Of a stretch of DNA of 55,796 nucleotides, positions 1 to 8,637 are shown piece by piece. The DNA lies in NCBI GenBank assembly GCA_012798865.1, contig JAAZMK010000072.1:1-55796 (forward strand), written 5' to 3'. A program made the translations under genes and the position numbers. The stretch's first letter is position 1. Each line of letters opens with the position of its first letter. Source of the DNA: Clostridiaceae bacterium. GTDB lineage: Bacteria > Bacillota > Clostridia > Saccharofermentanales > DTU023. Below the pieces are notes generated by a model. The model did no database searches, was not told where the DNA came from, and saw only the letters and a program-made list of their open reading frames with translations.

Positions 1-949
1 GACCGAAGACACTGACGGGTCTCGAGACAAAAGTCATAAAGAGCATAATGGCGAGCGCGTAGGGGAACGCCTTGACGATTCCCTGTACATTGGATAACAA
101 TCCCAAGATGAAGAAGATCAGAATCTGCGCGAGCATATTGATTCCGTCGAAGTACGCTACAAGGGCACGCTTTGAAGGGAATTCCTGATTTCCGAGCACG
201 ATCCCGATCACGTAGACACTCAAATAACCGTTCCCGCCCAAGATCTCAGCGACGGCGTATCCGAGCAGCGCGATGGCAGTCGTGAATACTTCATTGCCGC
301 CACCTTTGAACGCGATATTTTTGCGGAGCAAAAAGACGAAGAGGACAGCCGTAGCCCCACCGACGGCGACACCGACGGCGACCTGTAAAAAAAGCATCAA
401 GAAAGCTTGTCCCGCTTTAATGCCTTCGAGCATCAACGACAAGCAGACGACGGTGAGAATATAAGAAAAAGGGTCGTTCGAGCCCGATTCAAGTTCGAGC
501 AGTGAGTCGGTATTGTCTCTGAGAGACAATTTGCGTCTTCTCAAGATAGAGAAAACGGATGCGGCATCCGTCGAGCCAATAACACTTCCGAGTAGCATGG
601 CTTCCAAAAGCGGAAATCCAAGCACAAAATGGACAAAGATCCCCGTGATGGCGGCCGTGGTAAAAACACCGAATGAGGCGAGTACGAGCGCTCTGCCCGC
701 GACCGGTTTCGCCGCGCTCCATCTCGTCCCGAATCCGCCGTAAAACATGATGAAAATCAGCGCGATCGAACAAACCTCGTTAGCAAGTTCGAAATTGTCG
801 AACGATTCCAAAAGCCCCGAGCTGCCGACTGCGATACCGAACACGATAAAAAAGAGCAGCATGGGAATGCCGAACTTATCCGATACTTCGCTTAGGAAGA
901 CGCTGACCAAAACAATGATACCTATGAATATTAGAGCGTTTACAATCAA
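1..949 (-). CDS. K+/H+ antiporter, CPA1 (NhaP2/CvrA-like), partial
   Basis: Integral membrane cation/proton antiporter whose 3' end lies beyond the left edge of the window. The visible part is a chain of hydrophobic helices. It contains the stretch STDAASVFSILRRRKL followed by LLELESGSNDP, the transport-site signature of NhaP2-type antiporters, where the Asn-Asp pair binds the cation. The family exchanges K+ (or Na+) for H+ across the cytoplasmic membrane. The start is uncertain. TTG at 949 has an AGAGG about 10 bases upstream and gives a normal family N-terminus (MIVNALIFIGII). An in-frame ATG at 1033 would add 28 untypical residues and has its purine-rich stretch directly against the start codon. 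A TATAAT-like box (1094-1099) lies upstream, but I see no good -35. No neighbour shares its function. Confidence 0.85.
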   Translation of the reverse strand, partial: MIVNALIFIGIIVLVSVFLSEVSDKFGIPMLLFFIVFGIAVGSSGLLESFDNFELANEVCSIALIFIMFYGGFGTRWSAAKPVAGRALVLASFGVFTTAAITGIFVHFVLGFPLLEAMLLGSVIGSTDAASVFSILRRRKLSLRDNTDSLLELESGSNDPFSYILTVVCLSLMLEGIKAGQAFLMLFLQVAVGVAVGGATAVLFVFLLRKNIAFKGGGNEVFTTAIALLGYAVAEILGGNGYLSVYVIGIVLGNQEFPSKRALVAYFDGINMLAQILIFFILGLLSNVQGIVKAFPYALAIMLFMTFVSRPVSVFG

Positions 950-1128
950 AACAAACTTGCCTCTGACAGTTGACTTTCTTAAGAGTGAGAGCCCGCTAAA
1001 AGACTCTTCTAAACAGTATAGCCTGAACGCCATTTCCTTGCATTGCGAACATTGGACAAAAGACTGACCTTGGAAAGAAAAAATGTTAAGGATATTATAA
1101 GTATTCCGGGAAAGGATGATCCTGCCTG

Positions 1129-3141
1129 TCAGCGGGTTATCACGTAATGGAAACGCCTTCTGATTCCATATTCATTGACAGCAATCAGAGCGAAAACATC
1201 ATCATCGATCAGCTTCGGGTTGCCGTCGTTATACAGTGTGAGGGTGCCGGCATAAGAACTGATGTCGTAGTTGTGGAGGTAGAGAATGTCGCCGTTCCGT
1301 GTGACGGTGTAATCATATAAAACATCCGATACCCTCGTTCTATTCCCGTTCTTAAACATCTTCAACGTGCCGCAATTCATTTTTTCATTCCAATAGGTGA
1401 AATAGAATACAGCGCCATTCTCTAATCGGGGACGGAACCTGATATCTACGGCAAAATCAATTTCCTCCCCGTCGACAAAGAGATCGCCCATGTTTTCGTC
1501 ATCGCGTACACTCTTGTAGTAGACGATATGATCGTCGTCAAAGAAAATCGAATGGTCACTGACATCGCTGGCGTAGAGTTCGCGTTCTCCTATCTGATCG
1601 TCGGTGATATTAATCTTGTAAAGATCGCTGTCGCCCTTTTCGGACATGTTATCGAGGAAAAAAACGGCGCTTCCATCGGAGGAAATACAAAAATATGAGG
1701 CGTTGGTCTGTTCGATGACGGACAACTTGGAACCGGCAGCGATGTATCGATCGGAGGAAGCCTCAAGCGCTTCCCACACCGGGTCTCGCACCTCAAAAGC
1801 GGCGCTGATTTCCGAAAGTTTTATTTTCAAATCGACGGGTTCGTTACATGCGCTGAAAACGATGACAGGCTTCTCATTCGCCCAAAAAACATGGCTCTCG
1901 CCGTTTACGCCGTCGGCAACGACGGTCGCCTCAGTGCCATCGAAATAATACAGCGCATAGTCGGTGATGATTGTTTCACTTTTCAATTCTTCACGAAGCC
2001 GATCTCTTTTGAGTTTTGAGTAATAGTTGCCCAGTTTGGCATTGTTTACCCCATCTATTTGCTGGCAGGCAGCTATGTACGCTGCGATATCAATCTCGTA
2101 CTGGTCCCATACCGCCTCGTATTCCGCTTCGGTGTCATAGTCAATCCGAGACGGACATGTGGGCTCATCGGGATACCCGGGGTGAACAGGTTCCGTCATA
2201 GACGCGTCGGCGGATGCCACATCATCGGTCACATAGTCCATGAGCGTTTTCCCCGCCTGTTCAACCTTGGTGTAATAGATTTCGCCGGAATTATAGATGG
2301 CGATGACTCTGGAAACATCCGACGCGATCATTGTCTCGTGTTCGCCGTCTTCGGTTTGCCTGAAAAGAGAATTGCCCTTCATGTAATAAAACACTGACAG
2401 GTCTTCCGCGACATAGGCAATGTAGTCAACCTCGTTCGCCAACGTAACGGTGCCCCCGTTCGCACGCCACAGATAGTAGTCGCCCATATAATTCAAATAA
2501 CCGATTTTATTGAGGTCAGCGGTCACGTCAAAGTATAGGACGTTCTCGGCGATTTTCTCTTTGTCGGTCAGGTCGTGGAGAAACAATTCATTGTCCGCTC
2601 CCGAAGGAAAGTTAATCTCCGATCCGGGTTGCGCCGAATACGTATATTCTAAGTTGTTGACGATATAGGCGACGCGAGTTCCCTCGCTATTGATGGCATA
2701 CGTTGTCACCTTAGAATCGATTTCTTTAGCGTCTTCATCTTTCTTGTCGATATCGCGGTAGTATAAAGTCCCGCCGTCAAAGGGATTATTAAACCCGTCG
2801 AAGAAGAAGACGCGGTTGCCGTCATCGCTGAAGGTGATGTGAGAACCGAAGTTGGAAGCGATCATCGCTATGCCGGGGTAGATGACATCAGCGTCATACA
2901 GCGGTTGAGCCGGTTGAGCCTTCATGTCATACGGCGGGGGAGACGTAGTGTCATATAACGGTCGAGGCGAAATTTTGACGATGCCTTCTTTGGAAAAATC
3001 TGTATAAAACAGTTCGCCTTCTTTGAGATAAAGACAGAAATCATCTTTGCTCCCATTGCCACGCAGAAAGAAAAAAGCGGTCAGGGCGATCGCCAGAATG
3101 ACCATGATGATGCCTGAAACAACGACAATTTTCTTCCTCAT
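1129..3141 (-). CDS. Membrane-anchored extracytoplasmic protein, beta-propeller-like
   Basis: A 670-residue protein of unknown function. Residues about 5-27 form one hydrophobic segment after MRKK, with no lipobox cysteine, so it is probably a signal anchor with the rest outside the membrane. The body has repeated blades of about 40-60 residues with alternating patterns such as VFFFDG, VAYIVNN, IGYLNY and VFFLDN. These resemble TolB/DUF5050-like propellers. A proline-rich and then charged, possibly coiled insertion (about residues 315-385) interrupts the blades. There are no catalytic motifs I recognise. The ATG at 3141 has a good AAGGAG five bases upstream. It stands alone: the repeat array lies upstream and the antiporter gene downstream. 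A sensory or cell-surface role is only a guess. Confidence 0.75.
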   Translation of the reverse strand: MRKKIVVVSGIIMVILAIALTAFFFLRGNGSKDDFCLYLKEGELFYTDFSKEGIVKISPRPLYDTTSPPPYDMKAQPAQPLYDADVIYPGIAMIASNFGSHITFSDDGNRVFFFDGFNNPFDGGTLYYRDIDKKDEDAKEIDSKVTTYAINSEGTRVAYIVNNLEYTYSAQPGSEINFPSGADNELFLHDLTDKEKIAENVLYFDVTADLNKIGYLNYMGDYYLWRANGGTVTLANEVDYIAYVAEDLSVFYYMKGNSLFRQTEDGEHETMIASDVSRVIAIYNSGEIYYTKVEQAGKTLMDYVTDDVASADASMTEPVHPGYPDEPTCPSRIDYDTEAEYEAVWDQYEIDIAAYIAACQQIDGVNNAKLGNYYSKLKRDRLREELKSETIITDYALYYFDGTEATVVADGVNGESHVFWANEKPVIVFSACNEPVDLKIKLSEISAAFEVRDPVWEALEASSDRYIAAGSKLSVIEQTNASYFCISSDGSAVFFLDNMSEKGDSDLYKINITDDQIGERELYASDVSDHSIFFDDDHIVYYKSVRDDENMGDLFVDGEEIDFAVDIRFRPRLENGAVFYFTYWNEKMNCGTLKMFKNGNRTRVSDVLYDYTVTRNGDILYLHNYDISSYAGTLTLYNDGNPKLIDDDVFALIAVNEYGIRRRFHYVITR

Positions 3142-3251
3142 GTTCTCTCCTTCTTACATGAACCCGATAAGGATGAGGAGAACATCCCGCGTGTCATGTT
3201 ATCCGAAGAAATATCGCACGATTCATTTTACACTCTGAGCGGGGCATACCG

Positions 3252-3540
3252 GTGAGTTTTTCAGTTAATATCGAATTTTTGACTTTACGTCGACGCCCAT
3301 GTGCAATTTTTCAATTAATATCGAATTTCTGAATTTTGTGCCTACGCCCATGTGCAGTTTTTCAGTTAATATCGAATTTCTGAATTTTGTGCCTACGCCC
3401 ATGTGCAGTTTTTCAGTTAATATCGAATTTTTGACTTTACGTCGACGCCCATGTGCAGTTTTTCAATTAATATCGAATTTCTGAATTTTGTGCCTACGCC
3501 CATGTGCAGTTTTTCAATTAATATCGAATTTCTGGATTCT
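3252..3540. repeat. Tandem repeat array, about 5.7 copies of a 49-51 bp unit
   Basis: Units start at 3252, 3301, 3352, 3403, 3453 and 3504 (last one partial). Each has a core TTAATATCGAATTT and a join ACGCCCATGTGCA. Two sequence types occur. Type B has CTGAATTTTGTGCCTACG (units 2, 3, 5). Type A has TTGACTTTACGTCGACG (units 1, 4). Some copies are identical, implying recent duplication. The 51 bp units keep a plus-strand frame open, but the 49 and 50 bp units break it, so I treat the array as non-coding. There are no unique spacers, so it is not a CRISPR array. Confidence 0.9.
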
Positions 3541-3565
3541 ACGTTCTCCGTTTCCACAAAAGGAA

Positions 3566-3614
3566 AGAGGCTGTTTCACTCCCGCTGCTATTTAGCGGTT
3601 TTGAGACAGCCCCT
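3566..3614 (-). terminator. Hairpin terminator after the ABC export operon
   Basis: Outer arms AGAGGCTGTTTCA (3566-3578) and TGAGACAGCCCCT (3602-3614) pair with few mismatches, and an inner stem CCGCT/AGCGG sits in the loop. Read on the minus strand it is followed by a pyrimidine-rich, T-rich stretch. It lies about 40 bp after the stop of the last gene of the minus-strand export operon. Confidence 0.55.
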
Positions 3615-3653
3615 AGAGGAATTGATGTGTTTGCGTATACGCTTGCCGCGAAG

Positions 3654-4835
3654 CTATGCGAAACTGCGTTGGCGGCTTTTTCGCAACACGAGGGTGAGGC
3701 ACAGGAAGGCAACTGTCATCAGAGTCATAATGCCCATCGCTTGCCAAACAAAAGAATAGTCGGGCGCCTGCTCGGGCATATGGACGATGGCGTTGTTCGC
3801 CTTGACCGCCCAGACGGTCGGCATGAAGCTGGCCACCTTCTGCACTGGCGCTTGAATTAATTCCAAGGGTACGAAAACACCGGAGGTAAAGGAGACCGCC
3901 AGGCTGAAAACCGTCGAGAAGAAATTCAGCGCTCCTTTGTTGCGCATCAGGGTGATGAAAAAATTGGCAACGGCAAGCACGGCGACCATGTGAACAAAGC
4001 TCACGCCGATCAGCCACAGGCTCCTGGTATCGGTCAGCAAGTCGAAACCAAGTTGGGTATACATGAAGACGATCAGGAAAACCCAGAGGACGACGCTGAA
4101 GAGCAGGGTTGCCAAAAAGATACCGAAGGTTCGCTGCCGTTCGGGGATGCCGGAAACCAAATCGCGATTCTTGACTGACTGGTTTTCCATGGCGATCAAT
4201 GTACTGCCAATCACCGAGGTGAGCAACGCGATGAGGATATAAAACGTGTTGTTGAAAGAGGTTCCCAATAAGGTGATTTTATATGTTTCCCCTGATAGGA
4301 AAGCGCGAGTGGAAACCTCAGCCTGCAGATCGGTTCGGATCAGATCCAATGTATTCTCTAACTGCTCTGCAGGAATGCTGCCGCCGAAGGCCTGCTTGTA
4401 TACCTGAAAGGTCTGATTGTACCTTTCGACGAGTTGAGCCGAAACGATGGAAAGATGCACATAGATCGAGCCTTGTGCATTCAATTCGGCGTCATTCCGT
4501 TCCGGATCCAGCATCTGTTTCCCGAAGTCCTGCGGAATCCGAATGACGTAGTAAGTTTCTCCGTCAAAGAGAGCGTCGTTGATGGCGATCTCGGTATCTT
4601 CCAATTCGACGATTTCGGCGTGCTCAGTCAAATAGGCGGTGAATGCCTTGGAGACCGGTGATTCGTCGGCATCAAAGACGGTAATCTTTGGTTCTGCAAT
4701 TTTCAGATCGGCTTCTTTACTTGGTAATTGCGCGTTGATGACGAAATTTGCGATGACGACGAAAATGCCGATATAGGTCAGGATGGTCGCAAGGCTGCCG
4801 CGCATCACTTTAAAATAGAGTTTAAATGCTCTCAT
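3654..4835 (-). CDS. ABC-2 type transporter permease (second subunit)
   Basis: A 393-residue membrane subunit of an ABC-2 exporter. A first helix (about residues 17-36) is followed by an extracytoplasmic domain of about 150 residues. It then has five or six C-terminal helices (about 190-385), the YhgE/ABC2_membrane_3 layout. It would pair with the permease encoded just upstream and the ATPase above it. Its ATG at 4835 lies inside the end of the upstream permease gene (14 bp overlap), which implies translational coupling. The substrate is unknown. Candidates for this family include peptides, lipids and antimicrobials, and control by a neighbouring two-component system would fit a cell-envelope stress role. 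It is the last gene of the operon and is followed by a hairpin. Confidence 0.85.
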   Translation of the reverse strand: MRAFKLYFKVMRGSLATILTYIGIFVVIANFVINAQLPSKEADLKIAEPKITVFDADESPVSKAFTAYLTEHAEIVELEDTEIAINDALFDGETYYVIRIPQDFGKQMLDPERNDAELNAQGSIYVHLSIVSAQLVERYNQTFQVYKQAFGGSIPAEQLENTLDLIRTDLQAEVSTRAFLSGETYKITLLGTSFNNTFYILIALLTSVIGSTLIAMENQSVKNRDLVSGIPERQRTFGIFLATLLFSVVLWVFLIVFMYTQLGFDLLTDTRSLWLIGVSFVHMVAVLAVANFFITLMRNKGALNFFSTVFSLAVSFTSGVFVPLELIQAPVQKVASFMPTVWAVKANNAIVHMPEQAPDYSFVWQAMGIMTLMTVAFLCLTLVLRKSRQRSFA

Positions 4836-6045
4836 AGTTCGATCTCCTTAAACCGATGATGGTGAGTACGATGGCAATGACAAGAAAAATGCTCAGGCGG
4901 ATGACGATGTCAAAATACCGATCCAAAGTCGAGTAGTTGTACAGGCTGTACAACCCCTCTGCCACAAGAGAGACCGGATTGATTTTTTGTAAAAACGGGA
5001 TCGAATTCTTGACCAGCTTGCGGATCTCGGAGGCCATCATGCCGGAGAAAAATCCCAAGACCAGTGGCAGTCCGATACCTAGAGCAGTTTTGATGCCGGT
5101 AGAGCCTTTGAATAGTGAGCCGACGGCAGTACCCATGAAGATTCCCGTGAGTGTGCCCAGGAGCAACAGGACGAGGATGTAACCCGTACGAGGACCTAAG
5201 TCCACGCCGAGGACACCGAGATAGTAGTAGATGATAACAATCAGTATGCTGTACAGGACGACGTTTGGCGTTATTTCAGCAAAGAAACGCTTCCACATCG
5301 GGTATGGAGCCAGCCAGGAGCGGGCAGCCCGGGACGATTGATTGGCCTCAAGTTCGGCAACCGAAGAGATTGAGCCTGCCATCGGGAAGATAGACAGGTA
5401 ACCCAAGAGAGCGAAGAAGTAAATCAGTACATCTCCCTTTTTTGTTCCTTGGTCTTCCTCGTGTAGTCCGGTATCCGACTCAAACGCCTTCCGGATTCTT
5501 TCCTCGAAGTCTCGTCCCGGTCGGATGGCGCCCGATGTCACTAAGTTTTCGATGGAATTCATTGTGTTTTTAATCTGTGTATAGCGTTCGAGGAGGGAGC
5601 GCAGGACGCTGCCGTTCAGCGAATTAGAGCTATTGAGTATATTTTTTGCTGTCATCGTAACCGTCTCGCCTACCTCGACAAAAGCGTAGACTTGATTCTT
5701 GTCCAACAATACACGCGCCTCTTCCGGCTCTGCTTTTATATAGATGATGTAGGCATTCTGAGGATCAGTATCGACCTTTAACGGTCCGTCGTTTTCGTCC
5801 GGGGTTCCGGGGACGCCTACATAGTCGAGAAAGGTGTCGAAGGCTTTTATCTCTTCTTGCTTGGCATCCCCTGTCACGACGGCAACGGTAACCGGATCAA
5901 ACCGATAGGTATCGGAAGAAAACATTCCCGACATGGCGAGGTGGAAAACAGTCACCAAGACGAGCGGGAAAAAGAGAGTCCAGAACAGCGAGGAGTGATC
6001 TTTAACCAGAGCCAGTGTCTTGTATTTGGTGATGTGCCTAAACAT
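4822..6045 (-). CDS. ABC-2 type transporter permease (first subunit)
   Basis: A 407-residue permease with the same layout as its downstream neighbour. One N-terminal helix (about 18-38, FWTLFFPLVLVTVFHLAM) is followed by a large external region to about residue 205 and then about six helices. The two permeases probably form a heterodimer bound to the ATPase. The ATG at 6045 has AAAGGAG nine bases upstream and overlaps the ATPase stop codon (shared ATGTTTAG), so the three genes are one transcript. An export direction is inferred from the ABC-2 fold and the lack of a binding protein. The transported compound cannot be read from the sequence. Confidence 0.87.
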   Translation of the reverse strand: MFRHITKYKTLALVKDHSSLFWTLFFPLVLVTVFHLAMSGMFSSDTYRFDPVTVAVVTGDAKQEEIKAFDTFLDYVGVPGTPDENDGPLKVDTDPQNAYIIYIKAEPEEARVLLDKNQVYAFVEVGETVTMTAKNILNSSNSLNGSVLRSLLERYTQIKNTMNSIENLVTSGAIRPGRDFEERIRKAFESDTGLHEEDQGTKKGDVLIYFFALLGYLSIFPMAGSISSVAELEANQSSRAARSWLAPYPMWKRFFAEITPNVVLYSILIVIIYYYLGVLGVDLGPRTGYILVLLLLGTLTGIFMGTAVGSLFKGSTGIKTALGIGLPLVLGFFSGMMASEIRKLVKNSIPFLQKINPVSLVAEGLYSLYNYSTLDRYFDIVIRLSIFLVIAIVLTIIGLRRSNYESI

Positions 6046-6982
6046 CGTCTCTCAACTCCTTTCCCGTAATTTCCAAGAAGACATCGTTCAGGGTCGGCTG
6101 CTTGGAGCTGATTTTCGTCATGGGAATATTATGGTGTTCGAAATAGTTCAGGATGTCCAAGAGCCCGTTGGTTTTGGCTTTCATCTTGAGAACGAGTTCA
6201 GCCTGTTCGTATTCCAGTGACTCCACCGTGGGCAACGCCTCGATGGCTTTCAAATGAGATTCATCCAGATCAAAGGTCTCGACCCTGACCGTCTCGCCCG
6301 AGCGGCTGATAGCTTTAATTTCATCCGAAGTGCCCGTGATCAGGATTTTGCCGCGATCCATAATGGAAATGCGGTCACAAAGAAACTCCACCTCTTCCAT
6401 GTAGTGGGTGGTGTACACAATGGTCGAACCTTCGTCCCGGAGTTGGAGGATACCCTCCAAAATCCTGTTTCGTGACTGCGGATCCACGGCTACCGTCGGT
6501 TCGTCCAAGAAGATTAGGCGAGGTTTATGGGCAATCCCACATGCCAGATTAAGCCTTCGCAAGAGACCGCCAGACAGCTTTTTCGGACGAAATTTGCGAA
6601 ACTCGTCCAACTGAACAAATTCAATGACCTCCTCCACCAATTTTCTCCGGACGGCTTTATCGGGTACGTAAAGACCGCAAAAGTAATCGATGTTTTCGTA
6701 AACCGACAGCTCATCGTAAACCGCCGGCTCCTGGGAGACCACCCCGATGTTCTGTTTGAGGTGGTGGGCGTCCGGTCTCATCGGTTCGCCGAAAATCTCA
6801 ACCTCACCCTTTTCGTAGCGTAAGAGAGAAAGAATACAGTTGATCAACGTAGTTTTGCCCGACCCATTCGGACCCAATAACCCGTAAATTTCCCCTTTCT
6901 GAATCTCTAAATCCAGATGATCGACGGCGACTAGGTCCTTGTAGCGCTTGACCAGATTGCGTACACGAACTTCTGTTTGCAT
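6038..6982 (-). CDS. ABC transporter ATP-binding protein
   Basis: A 314-residue ATPase, first gene of the export operon. The nucleotide-binding domain occupies about residues 5-215. It has Walker A GPNGSGKT (37-44), signature LSGGLLRRL, Walker B LIFLDEPTVAVD and an H-loop in YTTHYMEE. The C-terminal 90 residues match the extra domain usual in ABC-2 (DrrA/CcmA-like) ATPases. The ATG at 6982 follows a strong AAGGAGG. Upstream, between this operon and the divergent kinase gene, lies the perfect palindrome TGACAATTGTCA (7096-7107), a plausible regulator site. It energises the two permeases that overlap it downstream. Confidence 0.93.
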   Translation of the reverse strand: MQTEVRVRNLVKRYKDLVAVDHLDLEIQKGEIYGLLGPNGSGKTTLINCILSLLRYEKGEVEIFGEPMRPDAHHLKQNIGVVSQEPAVYDELSVYENIDYFCGLYVPDKAVRRKLVEEVIEFVQLDEFRKFRPKKLSGGLLRRLNLACGIAHKPRLIFLDEPTVAVDPQSRNRILEGILQLRDEGSTIVYTTHYMEEVEFLCDRISIMDRGKILITGTSDEIKAISRSGETVRVETFDLDESHLKAIEALPTVESLEYEQAELVLKMKAKTNGLLDILNYFEHHNIPMTKISSKQPTLNDVFLEITGKELRDDV

Positions 6983-7095
6983 ATGACTCCTCCTTCGCAG
7001 GACGACTTCCCGCCCTTCCGATTATTTCGTGATTTCAACCTCAGTTTAATGTCCGGTAGACGCACGGAGAAGTGAAGGATGTCACCAATCGCAAG

Positions 7096-7107
7096 TGACA
7101 ATTGTCA
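7096..7107. promoter_or_regulatory. Perfect 12-bp palindrome, candidate operator
   Basis: TGACAATTGTCA, flanked by AAG and TTTC, sits between the divergent ABC export operon and the histidine kinase gene. NarL/LuxR-type response regulators bind short inverted repeats of this kind. A TATAAT box for the kinase gene lies at 7149-7154 without a clear -35. The role is inferred from position and symmetry only. Confidence 0.4.
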
Positions 7108-7180
7108 TTTCTCTCAATCGGACGGTGCCGTTTGAAACTGCCAAGCTGTATAATTAAAAAAACATGCGGGAGGAAAATGT

Positions 7181-8260
7181 GTGGATTTGCTCATCAATTC
7201 CATTTTAATTACTGCCCTCTCGACTTTGGGCGCGACGCTCTCGCAGCCAGACGTTCTTCCGATCGTCGAGTTCTTTTCCTCTCTGATTTTGGCGGCTATT
7301 CCGCACTTGATAAGGACTGCCAAAGACCCGAAGTGGCACCGTTTCACCAACGCCTGCGCCGCCCTGTTTATCCTGCTGCTCGTTCTGCTCTCGTGGTGGA
7401 AGCCGGCTTTTTTATACTTTATCCCGCTCCTCATCGGTTCTATCGACTGCGCACCTTACTTGTACGCGTTTCTTGCCGTCCCGTTATTCTGGATCATGCA
7501 ACCGCCTCCTATCCACGCTGCTGCCCTTCTAGTTCTGACCTCCGTACTGACCTTCATTCTCTCTTATCGCACCCGCCGCGAACTCGGCTTTACCCGCAGA
7601 CACTTCGAGACCGTCGATGACCAGAGGCGACGGGTGCGCGATCTTCACCGACAGAATCGCGAGCTTATCGCCAACCGCGAACTGGAGATGTCAAATGCGA
7701 GACTCCGGGAACGAAATCGTATTTCCACCGAAATCCACGACAACGTCGGTCACCTGCTTTCTTCCTCTATCCTCCAAGTCGGCGCCTTGGAAACCATCGC
7801 GAGCGAATCCGAACGACCCTATATCAAAAGCCTGCAGCAGACTCTGAGCGACGCCATGCAGCAAATCCGTGACAGCGTCCATGATATCCATCGCGACTCG
7901 TTGGATATTCGCCGGGAATTGCAGCAAATTCAGGAGAATTTTGCCTTCTGCCGCATGACCTCAAACGTAGCGATTGAACAGGAGCCCGATGCAAAAGTTC
8001 ACTACACACTGCTTGCCATTGTGCGGGAAGCACTGACCAACACCATAAAACATTCCGACGCCACCTTGGTCACGGTGTCACTCACCGAAGTAGCCCGTCA
8101 GTACCACATGATCGTCACCGACAACGGCAAGCCCAAAGATCCCCGTCCTGACGAAACAACCGGCATCGGACTGGTGACCATGGAAGAGCGCGTCCGCGGG
8201 CGGGGATGCGGTCGACCGCCTGTCCGCTGTTTTGACACCTCAGGAAATCAGTCTCGTTGA
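7181..8260 (+). CDS. Sensor histidine kinase (HisKA_3 type) with a damaged 3' end
   Basis: Two-component sensor of the NarX/LiaS/DesK class. Five or six N-terminal membrane helices (residues about 5-130) have little external loop. A coiled linker (about 135-180) and the dimerisation/phosphoacceptor region RNRISTEIHDNVGHLL follow, with His186 as the likely phosphorylation site. The ATPase domain shows the N-box REALTNTIKHSDA (Asn287) and G-box TDNGK, then ETTGIGLVTMEERV. Normal family members continue with a glycine-rich turn and a final strand. Here, after residue 340, the frame runs into DNA encoding a response-regulator tail and stops after 19 unrelated residues. The start is GTG at 7181 with GGGAGG upstream. 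The ATPase core is nearly complete, so partial activity cannot be excluded. It probably controlled the divergent export operon. Confidence 0.82.
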   Translation: MDLLINSILITALSTLGATLSQPDVLPIVEFFSSLILAAIPHLIRTAKDPKWHRFTNACAALFILLLVLLSWWKPAFLYFIPLLIGSIDCAPYLYAFLAVPLFWIMQPPPIHAAALLVLTSVLTFILSYRTRRELGFTRRHFETVDDQRRRVRDLHRQNRELIANRELEMSNARLRERNRISTEIHDNVGHLLSSSILQVGALETIASESERPYIKSLQQTLSDAMQQIRDSVHDIHRDSLDIRRELQQIQENFAFCRMTSNVAIEQEPDAKVHYTLLAIVREALTNTIKHSDATLVTVSLTEVARQYHMIVTDNGKPKDPRPDETTGIGLVTMEERVRGRGCGRPPVRCFDTSGNQSR

Positions 8261-8414
8261 ACAGGTCGCCGAAGGAAAAAACAACAAAGAAATCGCCGAG
8301 GCTTTACACTTCAGCGAAGGAACGGTGCGCAACTATATTTCGACGATATTGGAAAAACTGGACTTGCGTGACCGTACGCAGTTGGCGGTCTATTACTATA
8401 AGAATCGAGGCTGA
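8205..8414 (+). pseudogene. NarL/LuxR response regulator remnant: receiver domain missing
   Basis: In the +1 frame relative to the kinase the sequence encodes a short linker and then a complete LuxR-type helix-turn-helix: LTPQEISLVEQVAEGK, then NKEIAEALHFSEGTVRN and a C-terminal helix ending YYYKNRG. This is the normal C-terminus of a NarL-family regulator. No start codon, ribosome site or receiver domain precedes it; its upstream DNA is the 3' part of the kinase gene. The simplest reading is a deletion of several hundred bases (last kinase codons plus the regulator's start and receiver domain), with the join near 8198-8210. A TTG at 8232 could start a bare HTH peptide, but I see no convincing ribosome site. 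Confidence 0.8.
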
Positions 8415-8418
8415 TTAT

Positions 8419-8445
8419 TCAGCTTCTAAATGTGTTTGAAGCTGA
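8419..8445 (+). terminator. Weak hairpin after the regulator remnant
   Basis: TCAGCTTC (8419-8426) and GAAGCTGA (8438-8445) form an 8-bp perfect stem with an 11-base loop just after the stop of the HTH frame. No T-tract follows, so termination strength is doubtful. Confidence 0.35.
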
Positions 8446-8552
8446 GTGACCAACTTAAAAAATATTCTAAAAGGGCAGGTCCGGATGAACACGCTCAGCA
8501 CGTTCCAAAATGAAAAAATTTGAAACAATATGCCATAAAGAAACGCATTTCA

Positions 8553-8581
8553 TTGCATTCATTTTCACCGTACGTTATAAT
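8553..8581 (+). promoter_or_regulatory. Sigma-A type promoter for the sugar oxidoreductase operon
   Basis: TTGCAT (8553-8558), a 17-bp spacer and a perfect TATAAT (8576-8581) lie 57 bp before the GTG start at 8638. The match and spacing are close to consensus. I did not find an obvious operator palindrome around it. Confidence 0.75.
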
Positions 8582-8637
8582 TTAACCATCTATTTCCACC
8601 TTAGCCTAATGCTTTCCAAACTTAAGGAGGTTCTCTT

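Noticed and set aside
3299-3484. Plus-strand protein of 17-residue repeats
   Set aside because: The frame follows from the 51-bp period and is broken by the 50-bp units; there is no ribosome site.
3252-3540. CRISPR array
   Set aside because: Units are head-to-tail with no unique spacers, and no cas genes are nearby.
7181-8414. A natural hybrid kinase-regulator protein
   Set aside because: The kinase and HTH parts are in different frames, so no single fused protein is encoded.
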